Counted from the first letter of the stretch, positions 13,838-24,847 are shown. The stretch is DNA of 64,000 bases from Gloeophyllum trabeum ATCC 11539 (GCF_000344685.1 NW_006920412.1:1384937-1448936), one strand, 5' to 3'. Notes: generated from the sequence alone by a model not told the origin. Translations and numbers: made by a program.

Positions 13838-14356
13838 GCTTTTGGAAGTTCAGAAGGCTCGTTAATGCGAAAGCGTGTCGCGTCTCAGTCACGTGCCAGT
13901 ATGTCAGAAAACAGAAGAAAATCTCCGAGAAAACATCACAAGTGCAGCGAGACGAGTGCAACGTATCGTTGAAGCGGTTCATAGCGGTGTCCTGCTTCAT
14001 CATGGATCAAGCGGGCTTTACGTTGACCAAGGAAGTAGGGCAGGGCTTGCTGCTTGGAGAAAGCAGAAAAAAACATATTAGAACAGCCGTAAAATGGGAA
14101 AAGGGGTCGTGGTAACAATTCCCACGGCTCCATCGCTAGCAGCCGAGCGACAGTCAAGTATCACAGCCGTCGCCGTCTCTCTTTCGTCTGTAATTTCGCC
14201 CTATCCATAGAGGGCTCGCTGGCGTCTGGCCTCTACGCTACTTCCTGTCCTTTCCTCGCGCATGACATCTCGTTCTGCGCTGCCACTCCTTTGATTAAGA
14301 CGTCTACCGTCACCGACTAAACTTCAACTACACACTTGACCGTCGCTGTCGTCGCT
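13838..14356. promoter_or_regulatory. Shared intergenic region between the LRR gene and FKS1
   Basis: About 520 bp separate the two divergent start codons, so both promoters must lie here. No clear TATA box was found. The 150 bases before the FKS1 ATG are pyrimidine-rich with repeated CTC, CGTC and CAAC blocks, common in fungal leaders of highly expressed genes. No other gene is supported. Confidence 0.5.
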
Positions 14357-17300
14357 ATGGCCAACCATCCCGGTTACGGGCTCCCTACAAACCTGCGCAA
14401 TAACCCTTTCTCGGGCTCTCAAGACTCTCGACGTGACTATGATACTGATTCTGAGCTGGGCGATGGCTATGGTAGTCGCGCTGGTAGTACCACCCGCCTC
14501 GCAGATAATAACGGTTTCTACGATCAGCCTGGTCAATACGATCCATATGGTAAGCCTTGTTTCCTATCGCCATAGTCTGTGCACCTCAAGGTGGCAAGAA
14601 GGATTGCCTGGTTTCATTCATGAGACGAATCATATGTTTTCAATTGCATCCTACATCCCAGTTTGAGCTGTTGTACTGATGAACCACTGTTGATGCAGGT
14701 CGTGTTCGGGGTGATGCGGAATCAGAGAAATATGCCCCCTCGATCGACTCCTTTGCGAGCATGCCTTCGCAATCCCCCTTCAATGACCCGATGCCTGCTG
14801 GCGCCAATGAGCCGTATCCCGCGTGGACGGCGGACCGTCAAATACCCATGTCCACCGAAGAGATCGAGGACATCTTCCTCGACTTGACACAGAAGTTTGG
14901 TTTCCAGCGAGATTCTATGCGGAATATGGTATGTGTCTCGTGCACTTTGCAGTAGGTCGGCGGATCTGAAGGGTCCTGCAGTTCGACTTCCTTATGCAAC
15001 AACTCGACTCTCGGGCATCTCGGATGACCCCTAACCAAGCACTCCTTACCCTCCACGCTGATTACATTGGCGGTCAAAATGCCAACTATCGCAAGTGGTA
15101 CTTCGCTGCCCAACTTAACCTCGACGATGCTGTCGGACAGTCCCAGAATCCTGGTCTGCAACGGCTTAAGAGCATAGGAGGGAAGGGCGCACCGAAAACA
15201 GCCGGCACGAAGTCGCTCGATAGCGCGCTGAACCGATGGCGGAACGCTATGAATAATATGAGCCAGTACGATCGGCTGCGTCAGGTAGCCCTGTACCTGC
15301 TGTGTTGGGGTGAGGCTGGAAACGTACGCTTCGTCCCGGAGTGCTTGTGTTTCATCTTCAAGTGCGCGGATGACTACTACCGTAGCTCAGAGTGTCAGAA
15401 CAGAGTTGAGCCTGTTCGCGAGGGTCTCTATCTCGAAACCATCATCAAGCCTCTTTACCGATTCATGAGGGATCAAGGCTATGAGGTCGTGGACGGAAAG
15501 TTCGTCCGGAAGGAGAAGGACCATGACCAGATCATTGGTTACGACGATATCAACCAGCTGTTCTGGTACCCCGAAGGCATTGCAAGGATCGTCCTGGACA
15601 ACAACGTGAGTTGCAGATCTCTTTACAGTCCTCGTCGTATTGATATATCCTTCTCCAGTCCCGTTTAGTGGATCTTCCTGCACCACAGCGTTTCATGAAG
15701 CTCGGGCGTGTAGATTGGAATCGCGTGTTCTTCAAGACCTACTTTGAAAAGCGGTCTACTGCACATCTCTTGGTCAACTTCAACCGCATCTGGATTCTCC
15801 ACATTGCGGTATTCTGGTTTTACACGGCATATAACTCGCCGAGAGTGTACGCTCCTCATGACAAGCAATTCCCATCCGCCCCGATGACTTGGTCCGCGAC
15901 TGCCTTGGGCGGCGCAGTCGCCACGTTAATCATGATCTTCGCCACTTTGGCGGAGTATACTTACATCCCCACAACTTGGAATAACGCTTCGCACTTGACC
16001 ACCAGGTTGTTCTTCTTGTGCATAGTCCTGGCGCTTACTGGAGGTCCTACAATCTACATCGCGAAAGTCGACGGGTTACCGACCCCAAACCAGATACCAT
16101 TGATTCTGGGCGTCGTCCAGTTCGGTATATCTGTCGTAGCGACTATCGCCTTCGGTATTATCCCTTCGGGTCGGATGTTCGGTGATCGTGTTGCTGGGAA
16201 GTCCCGCAAGTACATGGCTTCTCAGACGTTCACTGCATCCTATCCGGAACTGCCGCGAGGTGCTCGTACTGCGTCAATCCTGCTCTGGGTTCTTGTCTTC
16301 GGGTGCAAGTTTACGGAGTCGTATTTCTTCCTGACGGAGTCATTCAGCAGTCCCATCGCTGTCATGGCTCGTACCAAGGTTCAGGGGTGCAATGATAAGT
16401 ATTTTGGGAACGCGCTCTGCACGAACCAGGTTCCTTTCACGTTGGCGATCATGTATGTCATGGACGTCATCCTGTTCTTCTTGGACACGTACATGTGGTA
16501 CATCATGTGGAACGTGGTGTTCAGTATCTTCCGGAGCTTCTCGTTGGGTCTGTCTATCTGGACTCCGTGGCAAGAGGTCTACACTCGGATGCCCAAGCGG
16601 ATATACGCCAAGTTGCTTGCTACCGGTGAGATGGAGGTCAAATATAAGCCAAAGGTACGTATGTACACTCCTTAGAGTCGATCGTGTGCTGACTTGTATC
16701 AGGTATTGGTATCGCAAGTCTGGAACGCTATCATTATCTCCATGTATCGCGAGCATCTACTTTCTATCGACCACGTTCAACGTCTTCTGTATCACCAGGT
16801 TGACGGTCCAGACGGCAAGCGTACTCTGCGCGCTCCTCCTTTCTTCACCAACAATGATGGCAACAGCGGGAAGTTCCTGCCTGCTGGAGGTGAAGCGGAG
16901 CGGCGTATCTCCTTCTTTGCTTCGTCTTTGACGACTGCCCTTCCCGACCCTCTGCCTGTCGACGCGATGCCCACTTTTACCGTGCTGGTCCCTCATTACT
17001 CAGAGAAGATTCTGTTGAGTCTCAGGGAGATCATTCGTGAAGAGGATCAGAATACCCGTGTCACTTTGCTGGAGTACTTGAAGCAGCTTCATCCGGTGGA
17101 GTGGGATAATTTCGTTAAGGACACTAAGATCCTGGCAGAAGAGTCGAGCTTCAGTGACACCACAAGCAGTCCATTCGGAACACAAAACGAGAAGCGGGGC
17201 AGCAAAGCAGATGATCTACCCTTCTACTGCATTGGATTCAAGACCGCGGCGCCTGAGTACACTCTCCGCACGCGTATCTGGGCATCACTTCGTGCTCAGA

Positions 17301-20283
17301 CCCTTTACCGCACGGTGTCTGGGATGATGAATTATGCGAAGGCGATCAAGCTCTTGTACCGCGTTGAGAATCCGCAGATTGTGCAGATGTTCGCCGGCAA
17401 CACTGAGCGCCTGGAGCGGGAGCTTGAGCGCATGTCCAGGCGCAAGTTCAAGTTCGCCATCTCCATGCAGAGGTACTCAAAGTTCAACAAGGAGGAAATG
17501 GAGAACGCGGAGTTCTTGTTGCGCGCATATCCTGACTTGCAGATCGCGTACCTCGATGAAGAAGTCGGTCCGAAGGGCTCGGAACCCAAGATCTACTCTG
17601 CTCTGATAGACGGCCATTCCGAGATCGACGAAAAGACTGGAAAGAGGAAGCCGAAGTTCCGCGTCGAGCTGCCCGGTAACCCTATCCTCGGTGATGGTAA
17701 ATCAGACAACCAGAACCATGCCATCATCTTCTATAGGGGTGAATATCTCCAGCTTATCGATGCCAACCAGGACAACTACCTGGAGGAATGTATCAAGATC
17801 CGGAATATCTTGGGTGAATTCGAGGAATATTCCATCTCGCAGCAGAGTCCCTATGCGCAGTGGGGACACAAGGAGTTCAAGAAATCCCCAGTTGCTATCA
17901 TAGGTACTCGGGAGTACATTTTCTCGGAAAATATCGGTGTGCTGGGTGATATTGCTGCCGGCAAAGAACAGACTTTCGGTACCATGACTGCCCGCGCTCT
18001 CGCTTGGATTGGTGGGAAGCTGCATTACGGCCACCCTGACTTCTTGAATGCGATCTTCATGAATACTCGAGGAGGTGTCTCCAAGGCTCAGAAGGGTCTG
18101 CACTTGAACGAGGATATCTTCGCTGGTATGAACGCTTTCGGTCGTGGTGGACGCATCAAGCATTCGGAGTACTACCAGTGTGGTAAAGGTCGGGATCTCG
18201 GTTTTGGGACCATTCTCAATTTCCAGACCAAGATCGGTACGGGTATGGGTGAGCAACTGCTGAGTCGAGAGTACTACTACCTGGGCACCCAATTGCCGCT
18301 CGATCGTTTCTTGACGTTCTACTACGGTCACCCTGGTTTCCACATCAACAACATTCTCGTCATCTATTCTATCCAGGTGTTCATGGTGACATGTACATTC
18401 CTTCCGTATCGTCTGTCTACGAACGTGAACTGATATCGTTGTCTAGTACTGTTCATTGGCACTCTGAACAAGCAATTGTCCATTTGCCAGGTGGATTCGG
18501 ATGGGAATGTGCTTGGCGGGCAACCTGGATGCTATAATCTCATACCCGTGTTTGACTGGATCAAGCGCTGCATAGTATCCATCTTCTTGGTGTTCTTCAT
18601 CGCTTTCTTGCCTCTGTTCTTGCAAGGTATGTTCGTCCTCTTGATCCACCGAGCGCGAAACTGATTCTCTGTCGATTGAATAGAACTGGTGGAACGCGGA
18701 ACCGGATCGGCCCTAATACGTCTTGGGAAACATTTCTTGTCTCTCTCGCCGTTTTTCGAAGTGTTCTCCACACAGATCTATTCGCAAGCAGTGCTCAGCA
18801 ATTTGACATACGGTGGCGCTCGATACATTGCGACTGGTCGTGGATTTGCGACTACGCGCATATCTTTTGCCACCCTATACTCCAGGTTCGCGGGACCAAG
18901 TATATATATGGGTATGCGGAACCTGTTGCTGTTGCTGTACTCTTCTCTGGCACTCTGGATCCCGCATCTCATCTACTTCTGGTTCTCCGTTCTCTCGCTG
19001 TGTATCGCGCCTTTCCTGTTTAACCCCCACCAGTTCTCCTTCGCCGACTTCGTCATTGACTACAGAGAGTTTCTTCGGTGGATGTGTCGAGGAAATTCAC
19101 GGACGAAGGCAAGCAGCTGGTATGGATACTGCCGTCTATCACGTACCATGATTACGGGTTACAAGAAGAAGAAACTGGGGCACCCCTCTGAGAAACTCTC
19201 CGGAGACGTACCCCGAGCGAGCTGGAGATCTGTCATCTTCGCTGAAGTCATCTGGCCGATCTGCGTCGCCACCATCTTCGTCATCGCATACATGTTCGTT
19301 AAGTCGTTCCCTGACCGCAATGGCAATCCCAATCCTAGCCCTCTCATTCGTATTGGTGTCGTCTCAATTGGCCCTGTGGTTTGGAATGCCGCTGTCCTCT
19401 TGAGCTTGTTCTTCATCTCCTTATTCATGGGGCCCATGCTTGAGGGCTGGGCGAAGTTCGCCTCTGTCATGGCGGCGACGGCGCACTTGCTTTGTCTCAT
19501 CGGCTACGTAGCCTTCTTCGAGTTCTTCGTACGTGTTCACCTTTTTACTGGCCTTCTTCCTCTGTTAACGGGGTCTTGTCATCTGTAGTGGTTCCTGGAA
19601 CTTTGGGATGTCTCACACGCTGTCCTCGGTGTTATTTGTATCATTGCCATCCAGCGTGCCATCCAGAAGATCTTAATAGCCGTCTTCTTATCCCGAGAGT
19701 TCAAGCATGACGAAACTAATCGTGCTTGGTGGACGGGCAAGTGGTATGGCCGTGGCCTGGGTTCATCTGCGATGTCACAGCCGGCTCGTGAATTCATTGT
19801 CAAGATCGTGGAGATGTCTCTATGGAGCTCCGACTTCCTCCTTGGACACATCCTCCTGGTCATCTTGACCCCTCCCGTACTCATCCCGTACTTCGATAGA
19901 CTGCATTCCACTATGCTCTGTGAGTACTGTTTCGTTTACTACTTAGGTCGCGTCTCTCATCACAGCCTGCCTTACCAGTCTGGCTACGTCCCTCGAAGCA
20001 AATCCGCCCCCCTCTCTTCTCAACGAAGCAGAAGCGTCAGAGACGATGGATCGTGAGTCCGCTCTTCGTACTTATTTTGCTTCATTCCTAAATACATGTC
20101 AATGCCAGATCATCAAGTACAGCTTCGCATACATCATCGCAGTTGGCGCCATCGCTGCCTTGATCGTTCTACGTATGTCCTTCCTGTCGGCCTTTTCTTT
20201 GCGGTAGCTGACCAGCACTCTCTGTAGCCTCCCTCTTCCGGGATGACATCACGTTTAACTGCACTGTCTGTTCGAATATCTAA
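14357..20283 (+). CDS. FKS1: 1,3-beta-glucan synthase catalytic subunit
   Basis: This plasma-membrane enzyme polymerises UDP-glucose into the cell-wall 1,3-beta-glucan and is the target of echinocandins. Eleven exons (14357-14549, 14699-14928, 14982-15605, 15659-16654, 16703-18392, 18447-18626, 18684-19528, 19589-19919, 19979-20052, 20109-20172, 20228-20283) sum to 5,283 nt, or 1,760 residues. Order: a disordered Gly/Asp/Ser N-terminus, the FKS1 domain 1 block ([31 protein letters not shown] segment), a first group of membrane spans from about 15.77 kb, the large cytosolic domain ([18 protein letters not shown], the RYSKF..EE region, [16 protein letters not shown] near 18.1 kb) and a second group of spans to the C-terminus. 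The echinocandin hot spot 1 region reads FLTESFSSP and hot spot 2 reads DWIKRCIVS, both differing from yeast. One long internal exon carries most of the catalytic domain. Confidence 0.97.
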
Positions 20284-20891
20284 TGGTAGCTGCTCATCAT
20301 TATGTTAGTATTGGGTGTTTTTATCTATCACTTCGTACCGGAATGACATTCATCTTTGTATATCAACCTGTCGCAATGCCGATTCAGGTGGTTGCCATGT
20401 ACTTACATAGTTTCAATGGAAAAACATCTGCAAAACCACGTTTGCAATGCTACTTGCGTGCTCAAATACGAAAAGCAACAATGTCCTGTCCCAGATTGCA
20501 ATACTATGCACATGAGAGCCCTGGGACTTGAAAGAGGACTGAACACTGAGCAGGTATAACGGGATCAGTAGCTAGTCATTCAAGGATGTTATTTCCAATT
20601 TCTAGGTATGGGTTCCACCGTACCGCTCGACTCCAGTAACTTCGAGAAGATGAGCAGTCACGGTCGGATTATTTCTTCTCGGAGAGAGCGGGACGCCGTA
20701 TAATCGTCTGGCTGTTGATAGGATGTACGGCTGATGATGTATGTTATACATTCCAGGTATTGCGCCGTCAATATGCCCGCAGGGAAACCTTCAAGTACTG
20801 AAGAGAGATGCAATCAGGAATACGGCCGAAAAACTGATTCTCGGGTATCCTGGGCATAGCGGCCTACCCTCGTGGATGCGAAAAGCATGAT
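20284..20891. other. Intergenic stretch after FKS1
   Basis: About 600 bases that presumably contain the FKS1 3' untranslated region and terminator. I see no supported gene or repeat up to the start of the inverted-repeat arm at 20892. Confidence 0.4.
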
Positions 20892-20994
20892 TGCTGCTCA
20901 ATTCTTATTTCGTTCGTCCGTTCGTCTGTTCGTTCGATTGAGGAGTGAGGAAGCAATGATGGCCGGCGATCCGGGACCACGGTCATGTGATGTG
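20892..20994. repeat. Left arm of a large inverted repeat
   Basis: This block is nearly the exact reverse complement of 22059-22172. It contains tandem-like CGTTCGTC/CGTTCGTT tetranucleotide units followed by GGAGTGAGGAAGC, GATGGCCGGCGATCCGG and GACCACGGTCATGTGATGTG. The opposite arm differs mainly by about 12 extra bases (GCGCGTCCAAAA on this strand's sense), so the arms are not a simple mirrored copy made by the assembler. If gap 2 is collapsed, about 220 bp separate the arms. Confidence 0.85.
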
Positions 20995-21057
20995 TTCTCC
21001 GTTGGTGGCCGGCACATTTATTTCCTGAGGCTTTTTCGAGATATATGCACAAGCATG

Positions 21058-21218
21058 ATAAGAGCCCCAATTGGGTCAATACTCAGCCAGGGCACCCGGT
21101 CCATACATCTCAGAATTGCTATGAGGAGAATAATGTGGCATGTAATCTACGTCGACGGATTTCGTCCACATAACTAGCCACGGGAATTCTCGATGCCTTG
21201 CCGCGACCGGTGAGCACA
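21058..21218 (+). repeat. Direct repeat flanking gap 2, left copy
   Basis: These 161 bases recur at 21901-22062 in the same orientation with a single difference, one extra C in the run that follows AAGAG. The copies sit exactly at the two edges of the N run, as expected when the ends of two overlapping contigs were not merged. Confidence 0.9.
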
Positions 21219-21900
21219 NNNNNNNNNNNNNNNNNNNNNNNNNNNNNNNNNNNNNNNNNNNNNNNNNNNNNNNNNNNNNNNNNNNNNNNNNNNNNNNNNN
21301 NNNNNNNNNNNNNNNNNNNNNNNNNNNNNNNNNNNNNNNNNNNNNNNNNNNNNNNNNNNNNNNNNNNNNNNNNNNNNNNNNNNNNNNNNNNNNNNNNNNN
21401 NNNNNNNNNNNNNNNNNNNNNNNNNNNNNNNNNNNNNNNNNNNNNNNNNNNNNNNNNNNNNNNNNNNNNNNNNNNNNNNNNNNNNNNNNNNNNNNNNNNN
21501 NNNNNNNNNNNNNNNNNNNNNNNNNNNNNNNNNNNNNNNNNNNNNNNNNNNNNNNNNNNNNNNNNNNNNNNNNNNNNNNNNNNNNNNNNNNNNNNNNNNN
21601 NNNNNNNNNNNNNNNNNNNNNNNNNNNNNNNNNNNNNNNNNNNNNNNNNNNNNNNNNNNNNNNNNNNNNNNNNNNNNNNNNNNNNNNNNNNNNNNNNNNN
21701 NNNNNNNNNNNNNNNNNNNNNNNNNNNNNNNNNNNNNNNNNNNNNNNNNNNNNNNNNNNNNNNNNNNNNNNNNNNNNNNNNNNNNNNNNNNNNNNNNNNN
21801 NNNNNNNNNNNNNNNNNNNNNNNNNNNNNNNNNNNNNNNNNNNNNNNNNNNNNNNNNNNNNNNNNNNNNNNNNNNNNNNNNNNNNNNNNNNNNNNNNNNN
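21219..21900. other. Assembly gap 2 (682 N)
   Basis: A run of 682 N between two near-identical 161/162-bp direct copies. The gap is probably artificial. The inverted repeat around it could form a hairpin and explains why assembly stopped here. Confidence 0.8.
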
Positions 21901-22062
21901 ATAAGAGCCCCCAATTGGGTCAATACTCAGCCAGGGCACCCGGTCCATACATCTCAGAATTGCTATGAGGAGAATAATGTGGCATGTAATCTACGTCGAC
22001 GGATTTCGTCCACATAACTAGCCACGGGAATTCTCGATGCCTTGCCGCGACCGGTGAGCACA
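21901..22062 (+). repeat. Direct repeat flanking gap 2, right copy
   Basis: Second copy of the sequence at 21058-21218, 162 bases with one extra C. It continues without a break into the right arm of the inverted repeat. Confidence 0.9.
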
Positions 22063-22172
22063 TCACATGACCGTGGTCCCGGATCGCCGGCCATCATTGC
22101 TTCCTCACTCTTTTGGACGCGCTCAATCGAACGAACAGACGAACGGACGAACGAAATAAGAATTGACCAGCA
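22059..22172. repeat. Right arm of the large inverted repeat
   Basis: Reverse complement of 20892-20994 with an insertion of about 12 bases near 22111-22123. The outermost TGCTG(C/G)TCAATTC is shared by both arms. No target-site duplication is evident outside the arms. The element ends about 13 bp before the target duplication of the adjacent hAT-like element. Confidence 0.85.
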
Positions 22173-22193
22173 CTATGAGATCGTACCTCACGA

Positions 22194-22561
22194 CAGTGTT
22201 GTGCCAGTTCCGAACTAGTTGACGAAAGTTCGGAGAACCGTCAACTCGTCAACTAGTTCCGTTTACTTTTCGATAACCTTCCGGCGGAACTGTGGCGCGA
22301 GCCTTGCCCGCCAGCAGTCCTCCTCAGTTCCCGTCCAGATGTTGAGTTCCCCGCCCATTCTGATTGCAGGAATGATGGGTTGCTTTCTATGGTCTTGAAC
22401 TCATGTGCTTAGCTAAGGTTTTTCACCGTATATGGTAGTGGGTGGGAAAGTTCATCTCCGTGGGCAGGTTGACGAAAAGTCAACGGTTCCTAAACTTTGT
22501 AGAACTAGTTGCTTAGTTGACGAAACAACTAAACTAACTGGCGTCAACCGGCCCAACACTG
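22194..22561. mobile_element. Non-autonomous hAT-like MITE (368 bp)
   Basis: The ends are inverted repeats: CAGTGTTGTGCCAGTT on the left, and the right end read in reverse is CAGTGTTGGGCCGGTT (14 of 16 match). The element is bracketed by a perfect 8-bp direct duplication CCTCACGA at 22186-22193 and 22562-22569. An 8-bp duplication and a CAGTG-type terminus are hallmarks of hAT-superfamily transposons. No transposase frame exists inside, so it must have moved with enzyme from another copy. Subterminal copies of GTTGACGAAA in both orientations (near 22215, 22467 and 22516, and inverted near 22240) look like transposase-binding repeats. The intact duplication suggests a fairly recent insertion. 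Confidence 0.9.
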
Positions 22562-22569
22562 CCTCACGA

Positions 22570-23216
22570 AGATGAATACGATGCGGTACAGCCTCATGGC
22601 GCGTACACTCCTCCTGCGACAGATTGGTATCCTATAATCTGAAATGCTGGTGATCAGTGCAGCATGACAAGAGTCACAAAGAAAACTGCACGATGCAGAC
22701 GCGCCAAAGCGATTTCTAAATAGTCACTACTGTTCTCTATGGAGCAACCTACGTACTTACTATGCATGTTAACTTCTCTCCATCCGAGCATGTTCGACAG
22801 ACCGGCGCCAAGAAATGCAGCCGGTCAACAGCGTCCTTCGATAACAGGATCTAGGTGCAAGAACCGTGACATCGAAAGGATGACTGGATCAGTGCATTAC
22901 TCGGGAAATGTTCATGATATATTAGTATCCTATGGGTTCCGACATGGATATGCACCGAAATCGAGTCAAGAATAAACCCTGTATACGAGGCAGTAGGTGT
23001 GAACGTAAACCGTGACCAGGATGAGATCAGGACATACACGTCTGTTGGCCATCACTTTCACTTAGGTCGCCCAGCTGCCCCCACAAAATTCGACTTTCCG
23101 CTGGATGATGATGATGATGATGAGTAAGATGGAGGACTTCTGGCCTGAGTATGCAATACATTATTTGCTTGGTAAGAAGTTACAGATATCATAAGCTACG
23201 CGACAAGACTAACTGC
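22570..23216. other. Intergenic stretch with a short GAT microsatellite
   Basis: About 650 bases between the hAT-like element and the glycosylase stop codon. A short (GAT)n run lies near 23104-23121. Short open frames are present but none has splice or family support. Confidence 0.5.
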
Positions 23217-24155
23217 TCACCGCACGTCTTGGCCGTGCACAGTGGACTCGGGATACTCCTCTTTGACCTCCTGGTCAGCCTCTCTTACTTTCTCATCCAG
23301 CTCTTCGTCCTTGACACCTCTCCGCTCCTTGAGGTATGTCTTTAGCGGACATGGCCCCTTGCCCTGGTTCTTGCAACCAGGACATTGCCGCCCGTGCGTG
23401 ACCATGAGAACGTGGAGACCGTATTTCAGTTCGTCTGGAATGCGCAAGTCCAGGTGGGCCTGAGCAAGTACACGGTCAGCTTTCTGCGGCACCCATCCTA
23501 GGAGCCTGCTGAGTCTGTAGACATGGGTGTCCACGGCGAATGAGTCCCTTCCTAGACAGAAGAGTAGGACACATGAGGCTGTCTTGGGACCGACCCCATC
23601 AAATGAGACCAGCTCTTTCATGATCTCGTCGTCTGGCACGCCCTTCTGGGCGAGGTGCTGAAGTGTGTAGTCGCCATGTTTATCCTTGATTGAAGCCAGC
23701 AGCTTTTGGATCGTTGCAGCCTTCTTGTTAGCCAGTCCGCCGGTCTTGAGCGCGGCTACGACCTCCGGCCGGGGAGCAGACGCAATTCTGGCGAAATTGT
23801 TCCTCCCAAATGCCTCGTCCAACTTCTTCTTTGCGGCAGTAGAGTTCCTCGACGAGGTGTTCTGTGACAGAATCGTCCCTATGAGGGATTCGATCACGTT
23901 CGGCACTCCCCCGCACGTCTGAGCGGAATTGTTAGCCGCAGATGGTGTCTTGCGTTCCGACTGACGGTGGGGATGGTGCTTCGACAGGATAACATGTACT
24001 TCCGCAGCCTCTTCCGGTGTAGGATGAGGATAATCGGGGAAAGGAGAGTCCGCTGCGTACGAGTCTAGTAGCTTGAGCTTTTTGAACTTGTGAGGCGAGT
24101 CAGGCGGTCCCAACTTCACAGATGGCGAGCGAGTTCTCTTCATTCTTGGCGGCAT
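23217..24155 (-). CDS. HhH-GPD DNA glycosylase, endonuclease III-like
   Basis: A base-excision-repair glycosylase, single exon, 312 residues from ATG 24155. The in-frame region upstream contains no ATG before the neighbouring transposon. A basic, nuclear-type N-terminus (PPRMKRTRSPS, KFKKLKLL) precedes the HhH-GPD fold: IGTILSQNTSSRNS at the DNA-binding face, the helix-hairpin-helix VSFDGVGPKTASCVLL with the Lys that acts as nucleophile in bifunctional enzymes, and the catalytic Asp in FAVDTHVYRLSRLLG. Where endonuclease III has four iron-sulphur cysteines (Cx6Cx2Cx5C), this protein has HGRQCPGC followed by seven residues and a third Cys, so the first cysteine is missing. It resembles the endonuclease III-like branch of fungi and plants more than Ntg1/NTHL1. 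A MITE lies 77 bp upstream of the start. Confidence 0.88.
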   Translation of the reverse strand: MPPRMKRTRSPSVKLGPPDSPHKFKKLKLLDSYAADSPFPDYPHPTPEEAAEVHVILSKHHPHRQSERKTPSAANNSAQTCGGVPNVIESLIGTILSQNTSSRNSTAAKKKLDEAFGRNNFARIASAPRPEVVAALKTGGLANKKAATIQKLLASIKDKHGDYTLQHLAQKGVPDDEIMKELVSFDGVGPKTASCVLLFCLGRDSFAVDTHVYRLSRLLGWVPQKADRVLAQAHLDLRIPDELKYGLHVLMVTHGRQCPGCKNQGKGPCPLKTYLKERRGVKDEELDEKVREADQEVKEEYPESTVHGQDVR

Positions 24156-24232
24156 CTGGTAGCCTGTACGGAGTAGAGCGCCGCCAGAGACTAGAACACA
24201 AACGCGAAAGGGAAACTTGAGCACGGTCAAGA

Positions 24233-24591
24233 AGGACCCCCGATAATCAGTATAAATGCCTGATCCCGAGGACCCATAAGTAGACTCATTTTGTCCGGAA
24301 GAAAATCGCCGATTTTGGACCTTTTGTCCGGAAAAAAACAGGCATCACAGCGAAAAAGTGGCTCTAAAAGGCAACTGTGGCGTGGGTACGTCTAAATTTA
24401 GCTTCCCCGGCAGGTGCCGGGGTAAATATGGCGTCGAAATGGCCAAGTCTGACCAAAATGTCCGGAAAAAAATCAGGCCTGTTCTCCAGAATCGGCCGAT
24501 TTGTCTGTAAAAAATCAGCCATTGAGGGCTCTAAAGTCCCAAAATTTGTCCGGAACCTGATCAGGCATTTATACCAATTATCGGGGGTCCT
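24233..24591. mobile_element. MITE with 33-bp terminal inverted repeats (359 bp)
   Basis: The terminal inverted repeats are at 24233-24265 and 24559-24591. They begin AGGACCCCCGATAAT and continue through GTATAAATGCCTGATC, with two mismatches. A perfect 8-bp direct duplication GGTCAAGA brackets the element at 24225-24232 and 24592-24599. Four copies of TGTCCGGA lie inside (near 24293, 24323, 24468 and 24545). There is no transposase. The 8-bp duplication suggests hAT or another 8-bp-duplicating superfamily, but the termini differ from the 22194 element, so this is a separate family. It sits in the shared promoter interval of the glycosylase and the FHIP-like gene. Confidence 0.88.
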
Positions 24592-24847
24592 GGTCAAGAG
24601 CAAGTGTTCGGCATTTGTTGACGGCGCCGCCGGACTTGGTTCTGAACCTGGCCAACCTCCTTCCGTCGCACACACCGCCCGGCCTGTGGCCTGCGACGTA
24701 TATATCGGTCTATGTCCAAAGCCTGACGTGGACCAGACATCTTCCAGGAGATTTCAAGGCATCTAGTGTCAGGCTGGTAATTAACAGAGGTTGGGTATCT
24801 CGTGCAAGTAACAGGCCACCAGTGTAACCCGACGCTGTGGCCCTAAC

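Noticed and set aside
21076..21968. Open frames of about 250-290 codons across gap 2
   Set aside because: They consist almost entirely of N. The flanks are non-coding repeat sequence.
24155..24230. A longer N-terminus for the HhH-GPD glycosylase starting at 24230
   Set aside because: That position is TTG, not ATG, and lies inside the transposon's target duplication. ATG 24155 is the first real start.
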